Source: a virus
Strand: one strand, 5' to 3'
DNA: 29,638 nucleotides
IMG/VR virus record: IMGVR_UViG_3300027743_000072
Location: 1-29,638 of that record
Both the position numbers and the translations under genes were made by a program. A model generated the notes under the pieces. It was given only the letters and a program-made list of their open reading frames with translations. It made no database searches and was not told the DNA's origin. Of the stretch, positions 15,404-22,574 are shown in pieces. Within the stretch, counting starts at the first letter, position 1, and every line of letters starts with the position of its first letter.

Positions 15404-16756
15404 TTATCTCCACGTCGGCTTGGGATATTGCGTTCCAACGTTGATCCCGGTATTACGTGGCGCGCCAAAACCCATCGCACCCATGCCGGTCATCATGCCA
15501 CCAGCAGCACCCGCGAGGCCACCGACCATGCCCATCCAGTCTGTCTTGGGGTTATTCGCCATTCGAGCGTCGTAGGTATTTGCCTGCTGACCGTAGTTAG
15601 TCTGACGGCCTGCAAGATTAGCATCGAGATACATATCGACTTCACCGGGTCTCATACCGTAGAGAGATTGCATCCCTTCGAGACCCATCATGCGAGAATC
15701 TCGGTCGAAGTCGGCTCTCCATCTGGCGTCGGCAGCAGAGGCCGCAGAAGAAGCAGCACCTCTAGCAGCTGCTGATTCTGCCATACCTTCCAGACCCTGG
15801 GTGCCGAACATCTTACCCTTCTGGATCGTGCCCTGCATCCCGATCTCGTTGTTCCCACCTGCGGAGGCCGCTGCGGTCCTGTTCCCCGCGATGGAGTTCA
15901 ACATATTCGATTCGGCAGATGCAGCCCCGCCTAGACCAGCGAGTCGATTCGAGCTCATCAGTGTTTGGAGGCCCGCTTCCGAGTCCGCGAGGTTTGACGA
16001 TCCCCACTGACGGCCCTCGTTAACTTGCGACATGATGCCAAGTTCCGCATCGCGAGCCGCGTCTGCACCCGCTGCAGCTTGCTCTCTAGCAGAACGACCA
16101 GCCAGAGCACTTCTGCCAGGGCCGTATCCGCCTTGAACCGCTGCTCCTCGGTTAGCTTCTTCTTGCATCTGACGATAGAACGCAGGTATTGTAGATGTGG
16201 CTCTAGAGCGGATGTTACCTCGGTCTGCATCGGAGAGACCACCTGTTTTCGCAAACTCGTCGAAGACACCGTTACCTCTCATCCTTGCCATACCTTCGGC
16301 GTCTACGCCTCCGGTTCTGGCAATATCCTTGTAGCCTCGGATGTTCTCATCCATTGAGGCAATACGCGCTGGATCCCAACCACCGTTTCCAGCAATGTCC
16401 ATGAGGTTCCCTTGGAACTTATTGAACATGCCGGTATCGACACCACCACCTTGCATGAAGTTCCGATAGGACCCTTCAACCTCACCGAATCGGCCGTCTC
16501 CTCCCGCACCACCATCTCCTCCGCCACCGCCTCCTCCCGAACCGCCGCCATACTTCGCAGGGTCGTAGTCGTATTTCCCGTTAGCAAAGTCCTTGAAGCC
16601 CTCGTATTGGACTCCATACATATCACCCGCGCGACCGGTTGCACCTGCCAGACCGGTGTTCACGGTGTTCATGTAGTTGGTATTATCGGCTGCCGCACCA
16701 GCACGATCCGTGTCGATCATCGCGTTGGTCTTCTTCTTTTCCTTACCTCCACCCAT
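15404..16756 (-). CDS. Gly/Ala-rich internal virion protein
   Basis: A 450-residue protein with a marked Gly/Ala bias. It begins with a basic KEKKK patch, has a polyglycine linker (about residues 70-87), and then long Ala-rich helices (RSAREQAAAGADAARDAELG). Near the C-terminus is a Gly/Met hydrophobic segment with small-residue spacing (GMVGGLAGAAGGMMTGMG, about residues 413-430) that could insert in a membrane. The 41-residue end is polar. This pattern and its place as the first of three large internal genes resemble podovirus ejection proteins that form a channel across the host envelope. The function is inferred from context. Confidence 0.55.
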   Translation of the reverse strand: MGGGKEKKKTNAMIDTDRAGAAADNTNYMNTVNTGLAGATGRAGDMYGVQYEGFKDFANGKYDYDPAKYGGGSGGGGGGGDGGAGGDGRFGEVEGSYRNFMQGGGVDTGMFNKFQGNLMDIAGNGGWDPARIASMDENIRGYKDIARTGGVDAEGMARMRGNGVFDEFAKTGGLSDADRGNIRSRATSTIPAFYRQMQEEANRGAAVQGGYGPGRSALAGRSAREQAAAGADAARDAELGIMSQVNEGRQWGSSNLADSEAGLQTLMSSNRLAGLGGAASAESNMLNSIAGNRTAAASAGGNNEIGMQGTIQKGKMFGTQGLEGMAESAAARGAASSAASAADARWRADFDRDSRMMGLEGMQSLYGMRPGEVDMYLDANLAGRQTNYGQQANTYDARMANNPKTDWMGMVGGLAGAAGGMMTGMGAMGFGAPRNTGINVGTQYPKPTWR

Positions 16757-16757
16757 A

Positions 16758-17144
16758 TTACACCTTCCTCAGTAAAAGTTCGCCGGGTTCATCTACGATC
16801 TCAAAGGAGAAATGTTTACTGATTAAGGTTGCAAACTGAGGATCTTTGATGAAACAATACAAATCTTCTAGACCAGCTAGGTCCGTCCCACGTATCGCTT
16901 CAAGTATAAGTAACTTAAGAGCTTCAACCTTGTTTCGTTGGCTGGCGTCTTTGTCCAGGAAGAACATAGCCTCGGCAAAAAGTCTGACTTGTCCGTAGGC
17001 GACGACTGTTCCTGATGAGTCCTCAACGACAGCATCGATAACCAGGTTATTCCGATTAGGAACGGAGAAGTCGTTAGCATGGTGCTTTCTCCAAATCTCG
17101 TCGATGACCTCCACATCATTCCGTCGAAAGCGTCTAATCTTCAT
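16758..17144 (-). CDS. GNAT-like acetyltransferase domain protein
   Basis: A 128-residue protein with the start of a GNAT N-acetyltransferase: MKIRRFRRNDVEVIDEIWRK, then two beta strands (NNLVIDAVVEDSSGTVVAYG) and a further strand ending MFFLD. The usual acetyl-CoA loop (R/Q-x-x-G-x-G/A) is not clear; the equivalent region reads DASQRNKVEALKLL, so CoA binding is uncertain. The start overlaps the stop of the DUF483/methyltransferase gene as ATGA, placing it in the same coupled set as the radical SAM enzyme. It might modify a virion protein or a host target. A non-catalytic GNAT-fold protein is an alternative. Confidence 0.6.
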   Translation of the reverse strand: MKIRRFRRNDVEVIDEIWRKHHANDFSVPNRNNLVIDAVVEDSSGTVVAYGQVRLFAEAMFFLDKDASQRNKVEALKLLILEAIRGTDLAGLEDLYCFIKDPQFATLISKHFSFEIVDEPGELLLRKV

Positions 17145-18499
17145 TTCGGTTTCAGAATACGAGATTCACAGGATTCGATTTGTTCTGAATCCACAAGAGT
17201 AAAATGGCGCGAAAGTAGAGTATCTATCTCTGGTATCCAAGGTTCATAGTAAGTGGTGACAATTAGGTATCGCGTATGTGCCCGGAGATGTCTGAGGAGC
17301 AGTTCAGCATCTTCCCCCTCTACCTCATTGAAACGATTGAGGGAGATTATGACAAGCTGGAAATCATCCCTCAAATACAAGCTAGTATTAAAGATATTAC
17401 CAAATTTAATGTTATCTCCAATACGGTCTACAGCTTTATGATAACGCTCGTCCCAACTCTCAACACCATATGGAACTAGGTAGCGATACTGGTCAACTAT
17501 GCGTTCTAACAATACCCCGTTACCACATCCGAGGTCAAGGACACGACCGCTATCCAATAGAATCTTGCTGACTGACCTAATAACGAGATCATGTGCCTTT
17601 CGCATTGCGCTGAAATTTGAGAACCCGTTGTCCGACCATGTATCCTTTATCCCTTGAATCATGGAGCTGGGACGAGAAGATTGAAAAGGGAATTCAGTTC
17701 CCGTCGCACCACCTTCCGGGTAGCTAGATCCTGGGAGATCGTATCGGATCTCCTCGGGTAACGCATCGCTGGAGGTAATTACCTTTAGAACTGGAGTCGT
17801 GATCATCGCTACACCGTGGAGGGAGGACCATCGGACAGGCCAGTTGAGCATGTCCCTAATCCAATCTACCTCAAGGTCAAATCCTGCTTGTGTAGCATGG
17901 GTCAGAATTTTATCACCAACAATGGAGGTAATCTCGCAACCCAGGGAGCAGGGAAGGTGGAACACAGAACGAATGCCGAGATGCCGCAATAAAATGTTAC
18001 AATGAAAAGTTCCGACATTCTTTGTGTTCCGAGTCATCGGGTAGGTCAGATCTCTCCAACCACGATCTACCCAATTGTCTTGAAAGAACTCAGTGCAGCA
18101 AGAGGGATAACCGAGATAAGTTCCGATCGTCAGATTATCCGACTCTAGCCAAGCTCTCATGAAAGCTTTGGGGTTATCCCCAATATAGACTCGATAATTC
18201 CAGGGCTTACCTTGCTCTAGTGGGATACTCGCATTCCCATATACTTTGGCTGCACCCTCTTGGCCAAGGATGACAAAGTCTAGTTCGTTATCATAGCAAA
18301 ATGCTTGAAGCTCCATCAGACGCTCAGGAGCTACTGTCTGTAAAGCGCCTCTCCTTAGCCCTGAGGTTACAGTTCCAAGCTCGATCTTGGGCCAGGCTGA
18401 GTTGATGTTTGCTATCTTCGGTTGCCAGATATTACGCGCTTGTTCCGACACCCAAATGATGCGTGTGAATTCTGGGAGGACGAAGTCTAGGCGATCCAT
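17141..18499 (-). CDS. DUF483-like domain fused to a class I methyltransferase
   Basis: A 452-residue two-domain protein. Residues 1 to about 230 carry a Cys signature: GYPSCCTEFF (C134, C135), then a conserved-looking N-x-LLRHLGIR and HLPCSLGCE (C184, C188). This resembles the DUF483 family, whose function is unknown and which may bind metal. Residues 300-452 are a Rossmann methyltransferase with VLDLGCGNG (320-328) as the S-adenosylmethionine-binding motif I and GVESWD as the acidic loop near 345-350. It overlaps the radical SAM gene by 13 bases and the GNAT-like gene by 4, so it probably acts in the same pathway. The substrate is unknown; a neighbouring peptide or protein is the natural guess. 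Confidence 0.65.
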   Translation of the reverse strand: MDRLDFVLPEFTRIIWVSEQARNIWQPKIANINSAWPKIELGTVTSGLRRGALQTVAPERLMELQAFCYDNELDFVILGQEGAAKVYGNASIPLEQGKPWNYRVYIGDNPKAFMRAWLESDNLTIGTYLGYPSCCTEFFQDNWVDRGWRDLTYPMTRNTKNVGTFHCNILLRHLGIRSVFHLPCSLGCEITSIVGDKILTHATQAGFDLEVDWIRDMLNWPVRWSSLHGVAMITTPVLKVITSSDALPEEIRYDLPGSSYPEGGATGTEFPFQSSRPSSMIQGIKDTWSDNGFSNFSAMRKAHDLVIRSVSKILLDSGRVLDLGCGNGVLLERIVDQYRYLVPYGVESWDERYHKAVDRIGDNIKFGNIFNTSLYLRDDFQLVIISLNRFNEVEGEDAELLLRHLRAHTRYLIVTTYYEPWIPEIDTLLSRHFTLVDSEQIESCESRILKPK

Positions 18500-19725
18500 G
18501 ACGGCTTCTCAGTTAAAAAGGTTGCTGGGATACCTTGCCTATTCATCGCATAATCCGTGTGGTCTCCATGCGCATCGCCATGAGGAACATCCCCATGAGC
18601 TACGTCACCATGAGCTACATCACCGTGGGATATGCCTTGCCAGCTTGCCAAGTAATCCCGTTCAATTTCCGCCTTGAATGCAGTATCCTTGGAGATAGGA
18701 AGCCTAGCCTCAGAGATAAGGTCAGTCTCAATACGCTCGAAAAGAGCATACCAAGTTTTGCAATCTTGTGTCCGATTCCGCCAGTCCCCATCGATGGCTG
18801 TTCCTGGACACTGACCCTTGCAGAAGATGAAGAAGGTGCAGTCCTTACATCCTCCATGTTCCTGAGGAGTCTTGTGGAGGAGGAGGTATCTCTCGTAGCC
18901 AGCCTCATCTGCTTTAACCCAGTTGACACCATCTTTATTAGCGCGACCACAATTAGACATAGAACCGTCAGGATTAATCCCCTGAACGGCATTAGTGGTG
19001 GAAGGGTCACAGTGGTTCCAAATACAGGAAACATTAGGATTCCTCTCGGTCAGGAGCTTGCGAATATCGGTAAACGGTTCCACATGGAGGCTAGAAGTTT
19101 TCGACCATTCGTAGAGTTCCAGGAACACATTCGTGGTCATTTCCTGTGTGAATCCGAGACCTTCCATCCCCTTCTCTACTTCGAGGAAATGGAGGTTGAT
19201 ATATCGGATTCCCCACTTCTCTACCTCATCAAGCCAGGCTGTTAGTTCAGGTAAGCGAGTCCCATTCGCTTGGTGAACAGTGACGATTAGAGAAGGATAA
19301 ATACCCTCCTCACAGAGCCGATGGATAGCCTTTATCGTCCGCTCAGTGCCCACCAAACTACCAGAATGATCATGACGAAAACTATTAAGCTCCCCAGGAC
19401 CGTCGATAGATATCCCCACGTAGACACCGTATTTCTTAAACAGGTCGATATGCGCCTCGGTGATGAGAGACCCATTGGTTTGGATTCCGTTCTTCCCGTA
19501 TTTTTCGTAGCCGAATCTCCAAACTTCTTCCAGATGTTCAATGGGGGCAAGTAGTGGTTCTCCTCCAAAAGTGACGAAATCCACACCTATCCGCTCGATT
19601 TGAGCCTTGACCCGAGGCCAGTCTCGTTTGGTCGTAATGTTACCTGCATCCCGCTGAGTCTCCTGGTAGCAATAGGAGCACTTGAGGTTGCAGGCAATAC
19701 CAACGGGGAGGTATTCTACAGTCAT
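18487..19725 (-). CDS. Radical SAM/SPASM peptide maturase with its own HGD repeats
   Basis: A 412-residue radical SAM enzyme. The 4Fe-4S site that cleaves S-adenosylmethionine is CNLKCSYC (C12, C16, C19), followed by FGGEPLL (53-59). The C-terminal SPASM domain fits the canonical pattern exactly: C239 to G254, GSMSNC (C259), C293-x2-C296-x5-C302-x3-C306, then C322. C234 may be an added ligand. SPASM proteins use auxiliary clusters to modify peptides or proteins, including ribosomal peptides. Residues 367-391 hold five HGD triplets and one HTD, resembling the repeats of the upstream gene. The start overlaps that gene's stop (TAATG). This is the likely catalyst of a virion-protein modification; the actual substrate is inferred. 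Confidence 0.88.
   Translation of the reverse strand: MTVEYLPVGIACNLKCSYCYQETQRDAGNITTKRDWPRVKAQIERIGVDFVTFGGEPLLAPIEHLEEVWRFGYEKYGKNGIQTNGSLITEAHIDLFKKYGVYVGISIDGPGELNSFRHDHSGSLVGTERTIKAIHRLCEEGIYPSLIVTVHQANGTRLPELTAWLDEVEKWGIRYINLHFLEVEKGMEGLGFTQEMTTNVFLELYEWSKTSSLHVEPFTDIRKLLTERNPNVSCIWNHCDPSTTNAVQGINPDGSMSNCGRANKDGVNWVKADEAGYERYLLLHKTPQEHGGCKDCTFFIFCKGQCPGTAIDGDWRNRTQDCKTWYALFERIETDLISEARLPISKDTAFKAEIERDYLASWQGISHGDVAHGDVAHGDVPHGDAHGDHTDYAMNRQGIPATFLTEKPSWIA
18553..18627 (-). repeat. HGD repeats at the radical SAM C-terminus
   Basis: A coding tandem repeat corresponds to residues 367-391 of the radical SAM protein. The H-x-D units are spaced five, five, five, four and three residues apart. 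HGDVA occurs twice and HGDVP once. The peptide DVAHGD is also present in the adjacent His-rich protein, showing shared repeat vocabulary between enzyme and putative substrate. Confidence 0.85.
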
Positions 19726-20612
19726 TATGGTCCAATGTAAGTCGGGTTATCGGTGTGAGGAGAATTTACGTGAGTTACATCAGTATGGTCCTGATGTGCT
19801 GCATTCTGATGGGGAGCATTCTGATGGGGCGTATCACCATGCGAGGAATTAGTATGCGCGCTGGAGTGAGCAGCATTCTGATGAGGCTGGTCATTGTGAT
19901 CGTCTACATGCGCTGAGTTAGAATGAGCCTGATCTGTATGGTCTGAGTGAGAAACGTCACTATGATCCTGGTGATTGTTTATACTACCTGAAGTATCATA
20001 GTGTGAAGTTTGGTCACCATGTCCTACACCATCAACATTTCCATCGCTATGGTAGGTAGGCTTGTCGCCATGTTCTACGTAATCAGAATGACCACCTGAG
20101 CTGCTATTTACATGAGGATTGTCAGTGTGAGTATTCGTATGAGGAACGTTGGTATGCCCGTCACCATGAAAATCGCTATGGGGATTATCGGTATGTGCAT
20201 CTCCATGAGACCCATTTGTGTGTGGGATTGAAACAGGAGGAACATTTACGTGTGGAGTGTTAACGTGGCTTGATCCTCCACCACCATCTCCATGAGCCAC
20301 ATCTTGATGAGCAATTCTGTGGACTTGATCTGCTCCAAGCCAACGAAAGTAGATCCATTCAATCCAGATAGAACCTTGTTGTCCATTAGGAATGACACCA
20401 GTCACAGCAGGCCCTGCGATATGGAGAACTTTAGTTCCAGACTCGTTGACATAAAGAAGGTTAGGTCCATCTACCCAAACGCAACCAGGCATGTAAGAGC
20501 CTGCGGGGATCACACCAACTAATAGACCATTCCATGCCCTTTCGGCTCCATCCTGATCGATGAAGCGAAAGGTGTCACCGGAGATCCAGATCGAACCGGC
20601 TTGCTTAGCCAC
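19725..20612 (-). CDS. Tail-associated protein with about 35 H-x-[D/N] repeats (putative rSAM substrate)
   Basis: A 295-residue protein. Residues 6-100 form about three repeats of a beta-rich unit (GSIWISG, GCVWVDG, GSIWIEW, with G-V-I-P-x-G links), as in a small fibre or propeller segment. Residues 102-288 contain 35 His triplets, of which 34 are H-x-D or H-x-N, mostly three to five residues apart, with Gly, Ser, Thr, Val or Gln in the middle. It starts at GTG overlapping the previous stop (TAGTG) and its own stop overlaps the radical SAM start. The layout resembles His-Xaa-Ser (Hxs) radical SAM substrates and aromatic-x-x cyclophane precursors. Metal binding by unmodified repeats is an alternative role. 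The exact family is not recognised. Confidence 0.75.
   Translation of the reverse strand: MAKQAGSIWISGDTFRFIDQDGAERAWNGLLVGVIPAGSYMPGCVWVDGPNLLYVNESGTKVLHIAGPAVTGVIPNGQQGSIWIEWIYFRWLGADQVHRIAHQDVAHGDGGGGSSHVNTPHVNVPPVSIPHTNGSHGDAHTDNPHSDFHGDGHTNVPHTNTHTDNPHVNSSSGGHSDYVEHGDKPTYHSDGNVDGVGHGDQTSHYDTSGSINNHQDHSDVSHSDHTDQAHSNSAHVDDHNDQPHQNAAHSSAHTNSSHGDTPHQNAPHQNAAHQDHTDVTHVNSPHTDNPTYIGP
19749..20309 (-). repeat. H-x-[D/N] triplet repeat array
   Basis: This 561-base coding region encodes the 35 His triplets. The DNA is variable at third positions and in the middle residue, so it is an old, selected protein repeat rather than a fresh DNA duplication. Spacing between His residues ranges from 3 to 10, most often 5. 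Confidence 0.85.
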
Positions 20613-21238
20613 TAAAAGCTCACGTATTTATTAGCGCCAACAGGAATTACAAATCCCTCACGGCACTGAGTATACTTCGCTACAACAATAAGAGGCGCGT
20701 AAGCGTAATCTGAGCTATGACATAAAAGATTAAAGTCTCCTTGACCCGGAGTTGAAGCCGCAATTAAAACTCCCCCACCACCTGTCCCATCTGCGCCATG
20801 ACCTGAAACTGCTATAGCATACTGATTAGTTGGACCTGATATGTTGAAATGAGTCCTAGGCAGATAGAAATTACCGTCAGGATAGGATACATTACCTCTA
20901 AGGTTTATAGGGCCAATAAATCCTTGAGTAATATTGACAGCATTGGCGTTTTGATAGGCCATTGTGCCAAGGCCCATACCAGTCCCAATGCCTGCAAGAG
21001 TATTAGCACCAGTTCCACCACCCTCTACCGAGAGGATCTTATCTTGAAATGCCGTTCCATCCCACTCCTGAAACTTGATCTGTGGGTAGGTTGCCATCCG
21101 AAGCATCTTGACAGAGCCCACCGGGGGATTAACCAGGGCAATCCTTTGGAGAGAAATTGCGTCGATGTCACGATTTTTTACCTCATCGACGAAGGTGACG
21201 TAATTACTCGTGATTGTCGGTTTGGACCAGTCGGCCAT
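20612..21238 (-). CDS. Short tail-fibre-like protein
   Basis: A 208-residue protein with tail-fibre features. It has an N-terminal attachment-like segment (residues 1-65), then a Gly-rich hinge and repeat typical of phage fibres (GGGTGANTLAGIGTGMGLGT, residues 73-92, continuing into MAYQNANAVNITQG). A beta-rich C-terminal domain ends in YVSF. The start is ATG 21238 after GAGAGGA. It overlaps the upstream coiled-coil gene by 35 bases, and its stop couples to the H-x-[D/N] repeat protein. It is probably a receptor-binding or baseplate-side fibre. The C-terminal domain is not assigned. Confidence 0.6.
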   Translation of the reverse strand: MADWSKPTITSNYVTFVDEVKNRDIDAISLQRIALVNPPVGSVKMLRMATYPQIKFQEWDGTAFQDKILSVEGGGTGANTLAGIGTGMGLGTMAYQNANAVNITQGFIGPINLRGNVSYPDGNFYLPRTHFNISGPTNQYAIAVSGHGADGTGGGGVLIAASTPGQGDFNLLCHSSDYAYAPLIVVAKYTQCREGFVIPVGANKYVSF

Positions 21239-21395
21239 TTTCCTCTCGCAATCTGGTAATCTCTGCGCTCATCTCGTCGATTTGAATGAGGTATTTTTGA
21301 ACTTGGAGATTAAGACTACGACGGACAACTTCGAGTTCACCAACGATTGTGTAAAGATCTTCAGGTCTTATCTCTAACTGCGGTTGCGGGTGCAT
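21204..21395 (-). CDS. Small coiled-coil protein
   Basis: A 63-residue protein with a clear ribosome binding site (GGAGG, six bases before ATG 21395). Residues 10-58 make one long heptad-like helix (ELEVVRRSLNLQVQKYLIQI, then EITRLREENGRLVQ). It overlaps genes on both sides by 35 bases, typical of real coupled phage genes. A trimeric coiled-coil or assembly chaperone for the neighbouring fibres is a reasonable inference. No transmembrane segment is seen, so a holin is unlikely. Confidence 0.65.
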   Translation of the reverse strand: MHPQPQLEIRPEDLYTIVGELEVVRRSLNLQVQKYLIQIDEMSAEITRLREENGRLVQTDNHE

Positions 21396-21735
21396 CGATG
21401 CCTCCGAGAGAATTCCAAAGAGTAGTAACCTGTGACTCTAACTGCTGATCCGTGGCCGTGCAAGTTGACTTGCCGGTAGCTTCGTCGTAGGTAGTAGTTG
21501 TTGTAATATTGACTCCCATAACAATTTGTGGTCCCGCAGCTACGCCTGCAGACAACGGATCTTTAACAACCTGCTGTGCATAATAGGCACGAGGCTGGTG
21601 ATGTTGGACCGCTGGAGATTCCGTCAGAACCTTACCAGCAACAAACGCCATGACTGCGGTGACGCGCTCCATGAACCCACCAGGACCGACGTCCCGAGTT
21701 AGTGCCATCTGCTTTGTAGAAGTCTCAACAGCCAT
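21361..21735 (-). CDS. Hypothetical small virion-region protein
   Basis: A 124-residue protein. The ATG at 21735 is chosen because TAGGAGT lies seven bases upstream; a longer in-frame opening lacks this. The N-terminal part (residues 20-50) is helical (VMAFVAGKVL), the middle is polar with HHQPRAYYAQQVVKDP, and the end is Thr-rich (ITTTTTYDEATGKS). It lies between two fibre genes and may be a small structural or assembly factor. No domain is recognised. Confidence 0.6.
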   Translation of the reverse strand: MAVETSTKQMALTRDVGPGGFMERVTAVMAFVAGKVLTESPAVQHHQPRAYYAQQVVKDPLSAGVAAGPQIVMGVNITTTTTYDEATGKSTCTATDQQLESQVTTLWNSLGGIDAPATAVRDKT

Positions 21736-21743
21736 TTTAACTC

Positions 21744-22574
21744 CTAAATAGTTTGATAACAACCCATGAGTCTGATAGTGTCTCCAGCCTGAAGGATTAC
21801 TGGAATACTACTTGTAACATAATCTCCAGTAACACCTCGCATATGACCTTGATTTACATTAGATATCCCAGCCGTTAGTGGAACTGCCTTATCAATAGAG
21901 ACGTCGGTTAACATCCCGTGAAAAACTGGGAAAAGATATCCTACGTAAGCTGCTTGAAAGTCTTTTGGGACGTTAAAATAATAATACCCAGAACCAAAGA
22001 CAGTTGTAGACCCAGATGCCATCTCCCAGATAAACCATATAGTTCTATCTACCCTAGTGTATCTCCCACGAAGCCCACCGTTCCCGATTGCAGGCTGCAC
22101 CCCACTAGATGCCCATGTTGCAGCGTAATCTACCCAGGTCCCGATTGGATGTCCCAGACCATTGAGATCTATACCTCCTTGTGTAAGAAGGCCACCACCG
22201 CGAGAAATCATCAATGGAGTTTTCGTAACAGCAGTTTGATCGTCACTTAGACACTCAAAACGAATCGCATCCGTTCCTTGATATTGTAGTGTCCTCCAAA
22301 CCTTCGCACCAGCAGGCGCACCAGGGTCGACGTAGGTCGTCAACATGTTAGCGCCATTAATAATATTGCCCGACTGGAGAGTTTGTGGAACAAAATAGTT
22401 ATTAACGTGAGTATATGCTATATTCGCAGGCAACGGAGTCACAGGTGGTAGTCGAGCAGGGTCCATAACTCCCTCTGTGATGATAGACGCATTCAATCCG
22501 AGAGGACTCCAGGAGCTACCATTATCGGTGCTCTTCTCGAATATGTGCGTGCTCTGATTCCACCGTTGCCACAT
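21744..22574 (-). CDS. Phage tail fibre / receptor-binding protein
   Basis: A 276-residue protein starting at ATG 22574, which overlaps the upstream stop (TAATG) and follows GAGGAA. The N-terminus (STDNGSSWSPLGLN, then EGVMDPARLP) is a pattern common in phage tail fibres at the attachment and neck region. The centre holds Gly-rich loops (GGGLLTQGGIDLNGLG), and the C-terminal 130 residues are beta-rich with aromatic strands (RTIWFIWEMASG, YYYFNVPKDF), as expected of a host-binding head. The specific receptor cannot be deduced. Confidence 0.7.
   Translation of the reverse strand: MWQRWNQSTHIFEKSTDNGSSWSPLGLNASIITEGVMDPARLPPVTPLPANIAYTHVNNYFVPQTLQSGNIINGANMLTTYVDPGAPAGAKVWRTLQYQGTDAIRFECLSDDQTAVTKTPLMISRGGGLLTQGGIDLNGLGHPIGTWVDYAATWASSGVQPAIGNGGLRGRYTRVDRTIWFIWEMASGSTTVFGSGYYYFNVPKDFQAAYVGYLFPVFHGMLTDVSIDKAVPLTAGISNVNQGHMRGVTGDYVTSSIPVILQAGDTIRLMGCYQTI

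Noticed and set aside
19749-20309. CRISPR-like periodic repeats
   Set aside because: The periodicity is at the codon level of a protein repeat, with variable DNA and no conserved repeat and spacer units.
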